DNA of 64,000 nt. Origin: Dipteris shenzhenensis (Eukaryota; Polypodiophyta; Polypodiopsida; Gleicheniales). Positions 42,322 to 53,713 of the stretch are shown here, in pieces; the first letter of the stretch is position 1, and each line of letters begins with the position of its first letter. The stretch is taken from assembly GCA_047967505.1 (NCBI GenBank), contig CM106538.1; one strand, written 5' to 3'. The notes under the pieces are model-generated. The model had not been told where the DNA came from, made no database searches, and worked only from the letters and a program-made list of their open reading frames with translations. Made by a program: the position numbers and the translations under genes.

Positions 42322-43388
42322 TTCTTTTGTTGATCGAATTTGCAAAAGTGGCTTTTTCTGGACCTTTTTGCTTCTACCGCCTCCTGGGCCTCTCCTCTTG
42401 CAAAGCTACAGCTTTCTGTTGAATTTTGAGTGGTCCCACGCGCTGGTTGACTGGTTTTTCTCAATTTTGGAGGACTTTCCGGCGATGAAACTTCTCCAAA
42501 ACCTTCTCAATGCATTCCTCTATGAAGCACGCTTCTTTTGAGCCCAAGAACTCCCATTTCTTCGTGACAAAAGTGCTTCTTTTCACATTTTTTAGTGGAA
42601 TTCTTGCTGGTCGGCTCTTGTAAATGCTCTTTCTTCATGCCTTTGCACTCTTTTTTGGCTGAGAATGCAATTGGGCATTGGCTACTATGTCCTCTTGGCG
42701 ATTGAGGACTTGTTTTCAGGACTTGGTGAGTTGTGATTTTGCTCCTGCAATTTCTTTTTGCCATAAGCTATTGGTTGGCCTCATGTGCCGCCTCTTTCTT
42801 GGCTCACAGGTGCCCAGGCAGTGCTACATGAGTCATTCTTTAGTTGGGTACTTTGCTTATTTTATTTTGGAGCTTTGAAAAGCTTTGTGAATGCCATCTG
42901 GAAACCACTCGAAGAGAATGTAGCTGGGGTGTAGTGTGATTGCATCTGGACAGCCAATGGAATTGCACTCGGAAAAGAGAATGCCTTTGGATTGAGCCTA
43001 TGGGTTAAGTGTACTTATGTGATGGTGTTCTATGCTTGAAAGCCTTGTGAAGGCTCAGTGAATTGGGGCTGCGTGCTCAGTTGCAGGGAAGGTCTCCTAG
43101 ATGCAACTTGTAATCATATTACTATGAAATATAAAGAAATACCGAAAGGGGCGCCACGGTGTTTGGGGCCAATCGGGTGCACTTGTCTATGTTTGTTGAG
43201 CAGGGGCATTCTAGCCTTCATCCCTTTTTCAGTGGTTTTGTTTGTGAACAAATGGATAAATGCCAAATGGTGATCATGCAATGGTTAATGGTTGTGATAT
43301 ATGCTTTGTGAGCTGTAAATGTAAATAAGTGCTGAAGTGATTAAAGGTTTAGTTCCACTGCCCTCTGAGTGATTAGAGGCCGGTTTCA
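42322..43388 (+). repeat. Element D 5' LTR, left end missing
   Basis: 1067 bp aligned with 49034-50072 of the 3' LTR; both end GGCCGGTT(T/C)CA. Small indels distinguish the copies, for example extra bases near 42815-42840 here. Confidence 0.88.
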
Positions 43389-43389
43389 T

Positions 43390-43407
43390 TGGTTCCATTG
43401 TTGGGAT
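43390..43407 (+). other. Candidate primer-binding site of element D
   Basis: TGGTTCCATTGTTGGGAT begins one base after the LTR end and starts with TGG, as a site for a tRNA CCA end must. It is not the initiator-Met site used by element A. I could not assign the tRNA. Confidence 0.4.
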
Positions 43408-43603
43408 ACCACACACTCTTTCTCAAGAGGTGGGCCTTGGTAGTTTGGTGGAAGGATATCTTTGCTGCACTTTTTGACAGCTGAATATTACAACCATAAA
43501 CATGGTGAGTACCCATGAGCAAGAGAGCTCCACAACTCCTCAAAGGAGAAGGCAGGAAAGCCTTAATGATCCAGCTAGTGTACGGCTGTAGGGAGCACAA
43601 CAA

Positions 43604-44859
43604 ATGCCTTTTGAGCAGGCCACACATGAAGCTACAACTAAGCTCAACGGTGATACTAGTTCTAGCAGTGAGTCAGATGATGCTACTATGTTGAATGCAC
43701 AGCTTGCAAGTGCAGTGACTGCTTTGAGTCAGCTGGCTCAAAATTTGACTCAGATTGTGCAAACAAATGCCAAGAAGAAGAAGAAATCAAGAAAGCACAA
43801 GCACGGAAAGAGTGAGTACACACATGCATCAGCTTCTGATGGCGGACTGCACACTCATGCATCAGTTTCCCATGAGGGACAGCCATAAAAAATGACTCAG
43901 AAAGTGACTTCCAAGAGAGAGGAATCACCCAAAAGAGCACTTGAGAAAGAGGTACAAAAAGTACAGCCAGTGCAACAGTATGAGCAGCCAGCACAAGGCC
44001 TTGGTTTGGGTACTTCTACTCCTCAAAATAATAATGTGCAGTCCATAAATGTGGCTCAACCACCTCAGCCATATTTGAGGCAGCAACCTGAATATTTTGG
44101 TGATGCTATGTTGATTTTACCGCCAATTGGGCATAGAAAGCAAGCCATGTATGACAATGTGGGAATGCAGCCAGGCATGCAAGCCACAGCATATGCTCCC
44201 ATGCCTAATGTTCAGCCAAGCATGGCTCTCCTTAGTGAAGGGAATGCCGCAAATATACAGCCATCTTTGGGACAGCCAATATCAAATGTATATAAAGAAT
44301 TTAAGGATGGTGGTTCTCATGTCAAGTTTGATACATATAATGGAGTACAGGACAGGTACAAAGCCCTCACATTCCTTCAACAGTTTGATGCTGCATTTCT
44401 TGGGGGTTTGTTTACAGAAGCATCCAAGATGAGGAAGGTCGCCACATTTTGAAAGGCAATGCACTTAAGTGGTACACCAACCTTATGCTTCATGGAGATG
44501 AACTTGCTACTTGGCTGGAATTTAAGCAAGTGTTCTCTTCTACTTGGCTTACTCCAACTTTTGAAGTTGAAGTACTTTCACACTGGCATGACTTGTCATA
44601 CAAACTTTGCAAGAATCTTGATGATTACACCAAGAGGTTTTGGGATGTTTTGCTACCATTGAGCTCTTACAGGCATGTTTCTTTGAAAGAGAAAATAGAG
44701 AGGTACTGTTGTGGATTGCCTAGTGAGCTATGTGATTATTGCATCAAAACCAAGGTGGGTTCTATGACTCAATTAATTGAGAATGCAAGGACAGCATATG
44801 CATGGATGCTGGAGAAGAATTTGGGCTTTATGGACAGCAAGAAAGAAGACGACAAATGA
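43604..44859 (+). pseudogene. Element D gag
   Basis: A frame from 43604, with a TAA at about 43886, continues to 44452. It then shifts to 44449-44859. The gag domain lies across the shift: VKFDTYNGVQDRYKALTFLQ, ALKWYTNLML, WLEFKQVFSSTW, LSYKLCKNLDDYTKRFWDVL and GLPSELCDYC. A lysine-rich stretch (KKKKKSRKHKHGK) is near the N terminus. Beyond the last stop, the knuckle reads NKCFIGKGEGHRSYDC, where the second Cys of CX2C is Gly. It is probably not a working zinc knuckle. Confidence 0.78.
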
Positions 44860-45179
44860 GCTGCCAAACACCAGGATAAGGACATCAAATCTGAAAATAA
44901 AAATCATGGCAAACGACCGTTTCAAAAGGGAGGAAAAGCCCAATTCAAAGCTGGTCAAAGGCGTGGACAGCCTAATAAACAGCCCCGCACCAAGTTATCT
45001 GATGAAGAGAAAAAGTCACTCATGGAGCAAAACAAATGTTTTATAGGCAAAGGAGAGGGACACCGCTCTTATGATTGCCCATTCAAGAAAAGAGACAGGT
45101 CAGATGATGATAAGAATGGTGATAAACAGGTTGATCGGAAGGCAAAAGGCCTAAACCTTCCACAGGACTTCTTCCAGAT

Positions 45180-45792
45180 GTGATTGGGAGTTTGCCACAT
45201 GCACATGATGAAGAGGAAATGAAAAAGACTGAGATGTGCAGAGCATGGGGAAAAATCAGAAATCATAATTGTTTGTTTTTCTTTGATTCTGGGGCAAAGG
45301 CGAATTTCATAACTCCTGATATGGCAGGAAGGCTTGGCATCAATGGGGCCATCCGGCATGTGTGATATGGCCAACCCTGAACTCAACACACCTGTCAGTC
45401 CTATCATTGGCAAGTTGAGGATGCATATCCAGGGATATCAGGATGCAGAGGACTTCTACATTATGCCTTTGCCAGAGTGTGATGCTTTGCTTGGGATGCC
45501 TTGGATGTACAGGGTGGGGGCTGATGTGCAGATGAGAAACAAGAAGATTTCTTTAACTCATAGAGGCAAAAATTATGTACTTGATGTAAAGTTGAAAGGG
45601 GAGTCCATCCCTATAGTTTCAGCTTCTTGTATTTCCAATGTAATAAAGCGTCATATTTCAGCATACTAAATTTTTGTCAAAGAGGACAGCCAACCAGTTC
45701 AGGAAGGCTCTACTCTTTCTGCTTTAGATAGAGAAAGGATTGCTTTTATTTCAGATTTTCAGGATTGTTTCTCAGATGCACTTCCTCAAGAA
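45180..45792 (+). pseudogene. Element D protease
   Basis: The active site LFFFDSGAKANFITPDMAG lies in the 45180-45365 frame. The second half is in the +1 frame from about 45334: MANPELNTPVSPIIGKL, DFYIMPLPECDALLGMPWM, and the linker to RT. A TAA (45667-45669) interrupts the linker. Gypsy proteases are usually continuous with the RT, so the shift is damage. Confidence 0.78.
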
Positions 45793-47170
45793 TTGCCTCC
45801 CAAGAGGCCCGAGGATCATCAAATTGATATAATTCTAGGAAGCTCAATGCCTAATATACCTCCCTATCGTGTCAGTAAGGCACAACAGGAAGAGATAATG
45901 TCACAAGTGAAGGAACTCTTGGAAAAGGAATTAATACAGCCAAGTAATTCTCCTTACTGTTCCCCTGTGTTGCTTGTGCAAAAGAAGGATGGCAGTTGGA
46001 GAATGTGTATTGATTATAGGGCTTTGAATAAAGTCACAATTAAGAACCATTTTTCAATTCCACGCATTGATGATATATTGGATTGGTTGGAAGGTTCCTC
46101 AATGTTAAGTTGTATTGACCTTAAAAGTGGATACCATCAGATAAGGATACGGCCTGAAGATGTCTACAAGACTGCCTTCCGCACTTCATTTGGCTTATAT
46201 GTCCTTGTGATGCCTTTTGGTTTGACTAATGCACCTGTCACTTTCAATAGAATGATGGACAGAATTTTTAGAGCACACAGAAAGTTTGTGGGCACTTTCT
46301 TTGATGACATCATTGTGTTCTCTAAAAATGAGCAGGAGCACAGGAAACATCTCAGGATTGTGTTTCAAGAGTTGAAAAGACACAAGCTATTAATAAACAC
46401 CAAGAAAAGTGAGTTATTTATGCATGAGATTCATTTTCTCGGTCATATATTGTCAAAGGATGGAGTCAAGATGGATCCTGCAAAAGTTGAGGCCATAAGG
46501 AGTTGGCCAATCTGCATGAAGTCAGAAGCTTTCTTGGGTTGTGTTCATACTATCGGAGGTTTATAAAGTACTTTGCAGAAATTGCTTCTCCCTTGCATGT
46601 TTTACAAAAGAAAGCTGTACCGTTTCGGTGGGGACCAAAGGAAAATGCAGCTTTTGAAGAGCTGAAGCAAAAGTTGTGTTCTGAGCCCGTTATTATCTTG
46701 CCAGATCTTGCAAAACCCTCTGCTGTAACTTGTGATGCATGTGGGAACAGCATAGGAGGCACTTTGATGCAGGATGGCAGAGTGGTTGCATATGAGAGCA
46801 GAGTTCTCACAGATGTTGAATTGTACTTGCAAATATACGAGAAGGAAATGTTAGCAGTGATACATGCTTTGACCACATGGAAACATTACCTTCTTGGAGC
46901 TGATTTTTATGTGCAGACAGATCATCAGTCACTTAGATATTTTCTCACGCAGAGAAAATTATCTGAAAAGCACATGAGATGGGCTAACTTCCTCTCAATG
47001 TTTCATTTTCAAATTGTACATGTGTCGGGTTACAAAAATGTCGTGGCTGATGCACTTTCAAGGAAACCACAGCCTGAAGCAGTCTCCAAGAAACCCAGTG
47101 TTTCAGCAGTGATCATTGCTTACAACAATGTGTTAGATGTGATGAAAGATCAATATGTTAATGATGCTGA
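45793..47170 (+). pseudogene. Element D RT and RNase H
   Basis: RT motifs: SPVLLVQKKDGSWRMCIDYR, CIDLKSGYHQIRIRPEDV, MPFGLTNAPVTFNRMMD and the catalytic FFDD in GTFFDDIIVFSKNEQEH, then IHFLGHILSKDGVKMDP. A shift at about 46505-46520 moves to the 46503-47789 frame: LHEVRSFLGLCSYYRRFIKY. RNase H: CDACGNSIGGTLMQDGRVV, YEKEMLAVIHAL, QTDHQSLRYFLT and KNVVADALSRKP. Apart from this one shift, the RT and RNase H are complete. Confidence 0.85.
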
Positions 47171-48493
47171 TTTTTCAACTATTTATGATCAGCTTTCTGA
47201 TGGTCAAAGGCATGATCACTATATGTTGAAAGAGGGTTTCATTTTGATGCATGGACAACTCTGTGTCACTGATCAGATGCGACAGAAAGTCATAATGGAA
47301 AGTCATGCTCCTCCATATGCAAGACCTAGGGGAATTACAGCAACAATTACAGCAGTGGAGCAATACTGTTATTGGCCATCTTTGAGGACAGATGTGGAAG
47401 AATATGTGAGAACATGCATGGTTTGCCAGAAAGTAAAGTTTGATAGGCAGAAGGCACCTGGGTTGTTACACCCTTTGCCAATTCCGGATAGACCATGGCA
47501 AAGCATAGCTATGGATTTTGTGTTTGATCTTCCACGTACTCCTACTGGACATGATGGATTGTGGACAATAATTTGCAGGTTTAGCAAACAAGCCCACTTT
47601 GTGCCAGTAAGAAAGAAAATTACAGCAGATCAAATGGCCAAATTGTTTCTGCAGCATGTCTTCAAGTATCATGGGATGCCTGAATCCATAATCAGTGATA
47701 GATATCCGAGGATGACCAGCCTCTTTTGGAGAGGGCTGTTTGAAAATATGGGCACTACGCTGAATTTTTCGTCATCTTTTCACCCTTAGTCTAATGGACA
47801 ATCGGAGCAGGAAAGCTCTACCATCTTGGATATGTTTAAATGCTATGTCTCAGACCACAAAAGTAAATGGGAGCATTATTTGCCTTTGCTGGAATATGCT
47901 TACAATAATACGGTACACACATCCACAGGTAAAGCACCTTTTGAAATAGTGGAAGGTGCCAGGAAGATACCTCCCATTTTGCATACAAAAAAGAAAATCT
48001 TCGAAGCTGATTGTTTTGTGGAAAGCCTTGAAGAGGCTTACAAGAAGATCAAATATGCCTTGCAAAGAAGTCAGGACAAGTAGAAAAGAGCAGCAGATAA
48101 GCACCGCAGGGAATTTGTATCCACAGAAGGTATTGGGTTTTGCTGCGTTTACAGAAGGCAAGGCTGAAAAATAAGAAAGGCAAGGAAAGGTTGTACACAA
48201 AGCTGAACATGCGTTACTATGGTTCTTTCCAGGTTTCTAGAAAGATAAACGAGGTAGCTTACAGGCTGAAGTTGCCTCCGCATTGGAAGGTACATAATGC
48301 CTTTCATGTGAGCTTGTTAAAGCAATATCATGGAGATATTCCCGAGGATTTATCTGATGAGGTGCAGCCTGAAGTGGAAGGACAGGATGAACTTCTGGTC
48401 CTAGAGCAGATTCTGGCACACAGAGATAGAAAGCTCAAGGGTAAAGTTATCCGTCGCTACAGATTCACCTGGGATATTGCAGCTTTACCTTGA
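47171..48493 (+). pseudogene. Element D integrase with chromodomain-like end
   Basis: Zinc domain: ESHAPPYARPRGITATI (one His replaced by Arg at the usual AGHRG) and CMVCQKVKFD. Core: MDFVFDLPRTPTGHDG (Asp), ESIISDRYPRMTSLFW (Asp) and, after TAG at 47787-47789, SNGQSEQ (Glu). LPLLEYAYNNTVHTSTGKAPF follows. A second TAG is at about 48081. A shift leads to the 48140-48493 frame: RYYGSFQVSRKINEVAYRL, KVHNAFHVSLLKQYHG and the chromodomain-like LEQILAHRDRKLKGKVIRRY. Both stops look like single C-to-T changes in Gln codons. Confidence 0.84.
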
Positions 48494-48914
48494 TGCTTTT
48501 CAGTTAGAGCCGACTGCGGTCCGGGCTCCTACAGGTAGTTTAGCAGAGCGAGCATCTGGAGCATTACTTGGTGTTCGAGAGGGGGGTAGCACCTCCACTC
48601 CCTCAGTACAGACGGGCTCACCGTGATTTTATGAGGTCGCTTGATGACACTGTATGTTTCATCCGAGATACTGAGCTGACAGTATTTCTGCTGTGAGACT
48701 TCATGATATTGATGCATCTTGACTATTGATCGCCGAGGATCACATAGATTTTGAGCAGTATATATGGATGGATGCATGTCTCTCCTAGCCATATTTTCAC
48801 TGTCTCTGTATACTATAGCTGCGGCTTTCTTGTATACTCTTTTATGCTATATTTCATGCTCACTCCTGTGTTTTGGGGCAGCAAACTGTGGTTTGCTGTT
48901 TCAAGAGAGGGGTA
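48494..48914 (+). other. Element D untranslated tail and polypurine tract
   Basis: About 400 bp between pol and 3' LTR. A CGAGAGGGGGGT tract is at about 48576-48588, and the functional-looking purine tract is CAAGAGAGGGGTA at 48902-48914. Confidence 0.6.
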
Positions 48915-50072
48915 TGTCACGGGGGCGTGAAATTCTATGTACTTTAATGTACTACAAGACCGTGACAACTTTGGTCTTCGTAGTGATATGCTTTTCCCTC
49001 TGTGCGTTTGGTAGAACGAGTAGAGCTGAGCACTTCTTTTGCTGGTCGAATTTGCAAAAGTGGCTTTTTCAGGACCATTTTGCTTCTACCGCCTCCTGGG
49101 TCTCTCCTCTTGAAAGCTACAGCTTTCTGTTGAATTTCGAGTGGTCCCACGCGCTGGTTGACTGGTTTTTCTTAGTTTTGGAGTACTTTCCGGCAATGAA
49201 ACTTCTCCAAAACCTTCTCAATGCATCCCTCTCTGAAGCACGCTTCTTTTGAGCCGAAGAACTCCCATTTCTTCGCGACAGAAGTGCTTCTTTTCGCATT
49301 TTTCAGTGGAATTCTTGCTGGTCGGCTCTTGTAAATGCTCTTTCTTCATGCCTTTGCACTCCTCTTTGGCTGAGAATGCAATTGGGCATTGGCTACTATA
49401 TCCTCTTGGCGATTGAGGACTTGGTTCGAGTTTTCAGGGCTTGGTGAGTTGTGATTTTGCTGCTGCAATTTCTTTTTGCCATAAGCTATTGGTTGGCCTC
49501 GTGTGCCGCCTCTTTCTTGGCTCACAGGTCCCCAGGCTTCTTTGGTTGGGTACTTTGCTGATTTTATTTTGGAGCTTTGAAAAGCTTTGTGAATGCCATT
49601 TGGAAACCACTCAAAGAGAGTGCAGCTGGGGTGCAGTGTGATTGCATCTGGACAGCCAATGGAATTGCATCCGGAAAAGAGAATGCCTTTGGATTGAGCC
49701 TATGGGTTAAGTGCACTTATGTGATGGTGTTCTATGCTTGAAAGCCTTGCGAAGGCTTAGTGAATTGGGGCTGTGTGCTCAATTGCAGGGAAGGTCTCCT
49801 AGATGCAACTTCTAATCATTTCACTGTGAAATATAAAGAAATACCGAAAGGGGCACCACGATGTTTGGGGCCAATCGGGTGCACTTGTCTATGTTTGTTG
49901 AGCAAGCCTCCATCCCTTTTTCAGTGGTTTTGTTTGTGAACAAATGGATAAATGCCAAATGGTGATCATGCAATGGTTAATGGTTGTGATATATGCTTTG
50001 TGAGCTGTAAATAAGTGCTGAAGTGATAAAAGGTTTAGTTCCACTGCCCTCTGTGATTAGAGGCCGGTTCCA
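48915..50072 (+). repeat. Element D 3' LTR
   Basis: TGTCACGGGGGCGTG...GGCCGGTTCCA, 1158 bp, immediately after the polypurine tract. It matches 42322-43388 from 49034 onward. Confidence 0.9.
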
Positions 50073-51772
50073 GGAAGGGTTTTTAATGATGCATGGCCGC
50101 TTGTGTGTGACTAAGCAGTTGAGGCCCAAAGTGATCACAGAGATTCATGCACCACCATATGCAGGGCACAGGGGCATTCATTGGAGCATTACTTTTATTG
50201 GCCTAGTTTGCGTCGAGATATGGAAGAGTATGTGAGGACATGCTTGAAATGCCAAAGGTTAAGTATGATCGACATAAGGCGCTAGACTTGTTACAGCCAC
50301 TACCGATTCCTAGCAGATCCTGGGAAAGCATTGCCATGGATTTCATCTTCAATCTTCCTCGTACGCCGACGGGACATGATGGAATCTAGACGATTACTGA
50401 TCAATTAAGTAAGCAAGCTCTCATTTTATTCCCGTCAAAAAGAAAATTACAGCAGATCACATGGCACGGTTATTTATGCAGCATATCTTTAAGTACCATG
50501 GGATGCATACATCTATTGTCAGTGACATGGATCCTTGCATGACGAGTCTTTTCTAGAGGGGATTGTTTGACAATTTGGGTACTACATACGTTCTCATCCA
50601 CCTTGTATCCACAAACAAATGAGCAATCGGAGCAAGCAAACTCAATGGTGTTGGATCTTTTGAAATGCTATGTTTTGGATCATAAGACCTAGTTGGAGCA
50701 ATATTTACCTTTGGTTGAATTTGCATATAATAATAGGGTGCATACTGCCACATGAAAAGCTCTGTTTCAAATTGTTGAAGGAGGGCAGAAAGTTTCGCCT
50801 ATATTGTATACCAAAGATAAAATCTTTGAGATAGATAAGTTTGTGGAGAATTGAGATGAAGCTTACAAGAAAGTCAAACTTGCTCTTCAGAAGAGTAAAG
50901 AGAAGCAGAAAAAGGCTGCGGATAAACGCCGCGGGAATTTGCAGTTCACAGAGTGATTATGTCTTGCTGCGTTTTGCTAAAGGCAGGTTGAAAAACAGTG
51001 GAGGGAAAGACAGGTTGTACCCTAAGCTGAGCCTACGATACTATGGGCCTTTCAAAGTCATTGAAAGATAAATGATGTGGCTTACATGTTAGAACTACTA
51101 GATGGTTGGAGAATTTCACAACGCTTTTCATGTGATTCTCTTGAAACCATTCCATGGTCCTCTTGCGGAGGATATGCTTGTTGAGGAGCTGCCAGAGGTT
51201 GAAGAAATGGGTGAGCTCCTGATTCTTGAGTAGATCCTGCAGCATAACGAAAGAAAAGTTCGAGGTAAAGTATCACGTTGCTACTTGGGGAAATTTAAGA
51301 ATTATTCTTCACTGCATGTGAAGTGGTTGGAGGAGGGGAGTTGACAGATGTACCCCAGGTTTTGTAGCTTTATCTCGAAGCTTTTCAGCTTGAGCTGACC
51401 TTGGTTGAGGCTCCTTCAGGTCAGCAGGGCACAGGTCTAGAGTATTACTTGGTACACAAGAGGGGGGTAGAACCTTCGCTTCCTTGTCGCGGACATGCAC
51501 AGATTTCTAGAAGTCGCTTGGTGACACTATATGTTTCACCCGAGGTACTGAGCTGACAATATATCTACCGTGGGATTTCTATGACTAGTGTACTAGTCAC
51601 TTGGATGTATTTTGCATTGATGTATGATTTGTTATCCATGGCTGTATGGTTCATATATGCAATGTTGGTTTTGAAATGCATGTGAACATATGTGAATCTG
51701 ATCAATTCTTTTGTTCATGTATCTCAGTGGATGGCAATTGAGCTCAATTGCCTTGTATCAAGAGGGGGGTAT
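50073..51772 (+). pseudogene. Gypsy C integrase, continued after element D
   Basis: Resumes at EGFLMMHGRLCVTKQL, the segment that in element D follows the RNase H. HAPPYAGHRG keeps the His pair of the zinc domain. Core words: a MDFIFNLPRTPTGHDG stretch near 50335, a TSIVSDMDPCMTSLF stretch near 50510, then NAVHTAT-like words and KGRLKNSGGKDRLYPKL (50841-51071 frame). The chromodomain-like end near 51230-51300 is broken. Stops are frequent. A purine tract AAGAGGGGGGTA lies directly before the LTR. Confidence 0.78.
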
Positions 51773-53713
51773 GTCACCAGGACGTGAATTCTAACGTAAT
51801 TGAATTTATGCGTGAATACCTTGGACCTTGGTGGCACGAGAATTCCAGGAGTCCTGGTACGTGTATCAATCTCAGGGAATTAATTCCTAGTGATCCTAGG
51901 CAAATTGTGCACGTGTTGGTGTATTAATTGTGCCTTGGGATAGTTTTCTGGTGACCACAGAAGAGTAGTAAAAATCCGTTTGCTATTTTTAGCTTAAAAT
52001 CTACCAATTGTGTCCAAGGCTGAAAGCAGCTCAATTCAAGTGCAATCAGGGGCCAATTGACGTCAGTTCATGTAGGAGGCGACAAGAAGGGAAATTCACC
52101 CACTCTGGTGTGTGCAGGGAGCTTCCAGGAGATTGTGATTGGATTTTCCTGCCTCCAGGCTGATTCTGGGTAGAGCGAGCTGATCTTGGAGGTTTGCAGG
52201 CTGCTCCGGAGAAGGTTCTGCCAGGGCGATTTCTCCTGGAGCTGGATTTTGCTGTTTTCCAGGCCACGGAGGCAGGGCAATTTCATCTGAGGGTGAATCC
52301 TGCTGATTCACATGCCAGGGTAGCAAGGCGATTTCACCAGGAGGGGATTCTTGCCGATCCAAGGGCCAGAAGGCAGGGCGATTTTCATTTGGGGGTGATT
52401 TCCGCTGATTTCCAGGTCTGGTAGCAGGGCAATTCGGCTCTGGAGATGTGCAGGTGCTTCCAGAGTGTGCCAGATCAGGGGCAATTCTGGGCTGTTCTAG
52501 GGCTTCTACAGTTTGGATAAGTTGCTTTTTTGGGCCTCCTGGGCTGTGTTTTTGTTGGCTGGCCTGTGTTTTGCTGATTTCTAATAGTGGGCTGTGGATG
52601 CTGTGATTGGTCTGTTTGCTGGGCTGTAGAAGGCTGGTTGTTGAGGTTTTGGGCTGATTCCAGCTTCACTATCTACTCTTGGATCCTCAACGATATTGTA
52701 TTTTAGCGCTCAATGGTTTGAGTTCCCCTATTGTCTGAGCGAAATTTTTTGAGCGGCGAAGAAAATGAGCAAAACATGCCATCTCATTATTCATATCGTC
52801 AACAATTCTTCTCATTTTGCAAGCAAAGTAAGGTTCATGTCCTCATGTATTCTTCTCACATGTGTCCTCGTCTTAGAGGAGCATACACCAATGCAATATA
52901 CTAAATCATTCTACAATGAATAAACATATTAGTGATGGGATAATTCATTCTTCCCACACATGTCCTTGTACAAAGGAACATCTGAGTAGTAGCCTAGCAA
53001 CCTGTCTTTCTCTCTCCTCCTCTCTTTCTCTTTTATGTGAACACACACAATAATTTTGAAAAGTCTCCTTGTACCCCTTTCATTGTCTTTTTTTGAAATT
53101 CTATCACACCAAATAATAAGCATGAAAAATAAAGCAATCTTCTCCTTAAGTATAGAAAATGAATACAAGGGTCATCTTTGGAATCCTCATTGCCTCAAGA
53201 AAAAAGCACATGATACAGAGAGAAAAATCCATGTGATTGTGCGGTGAGATTACTCACAATTGGTCAGCTGTTGAGCCTTGCCGCGCATTGCAATCCACTG
53301 GTTGTTAGTCGAGGGGCACCGTAGCCAAGGGATGAGTGCTGGCCTTGCTTTCCAAGGGATTGATGCCGTAACATCTTGGCGGGGCTGAGATTGTTGGGCG
53401 ATCTCCATTGTGAGAGCTGGATGATGGGATTGGATGACTGTGTTGTCATGATTGGCTGAGTTTGCTGGAAGCAGAGGTTATGCTGTTATCTGGATGCCTA
53501 CAAGAAGGATTCAGAACTTGTAGTAATCCGTTTTCAGTGGAATAAATAATAAAGAAATACTGCAAGGGGCACCAACTGATTTGGGGCCAATCGGTGTACC
53601 TTGTTTTGAGCAGGAGCATTCTAGCTTCCTTGTGTTATTGTATCTGTTGCCAGTGGGATAATACTTGCTAAGTTGTGTGTTTACCACCCTTATTTTATCA
53701 TAGGCCGGTTGCA
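51773..53713 (+). repeat. Gypsy C 3' LTR
   Basis: Begins TGTCACCAGGACGTGAATTC (the D LTR begins TGTCACGGGGGCGTGAAATTC) and ends TAGGCCGGTTGCA (D: AGGCCGGTTCCA). The last 200 bp share AAAGAAATAC, GGGGCACCA and TTGGGGCCAATCGG with D. At about 1.94 kb it is longer than the D LTR. The extra middle part (about 52080-52670) has repeated AGGCAGGGCGATTTC-like words and may be an insertion. No 5' LTR of C is visible. Confidence 0.72.

Larger units (their letters stand above)
42322..50072 (+). mobile_element. Ty3/Gypsy element D, inserted in element C
   Basis: A 7.75 kb element with both LTRs, gag, and pol in Gypsy order. The host sequence resumes in the same gene of element C after the 3' LTR, so C was the target. 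The 5' LTR lacks the first 119 bp found in the 3' LTR, and no target-site duplication is visible. A later deletion across the left junction would explain both. D and C have related pol and LTR sequences: this is nesting within one family. Reading frames have stops and shifts, but fewer than in C. Confidence 0.87.
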
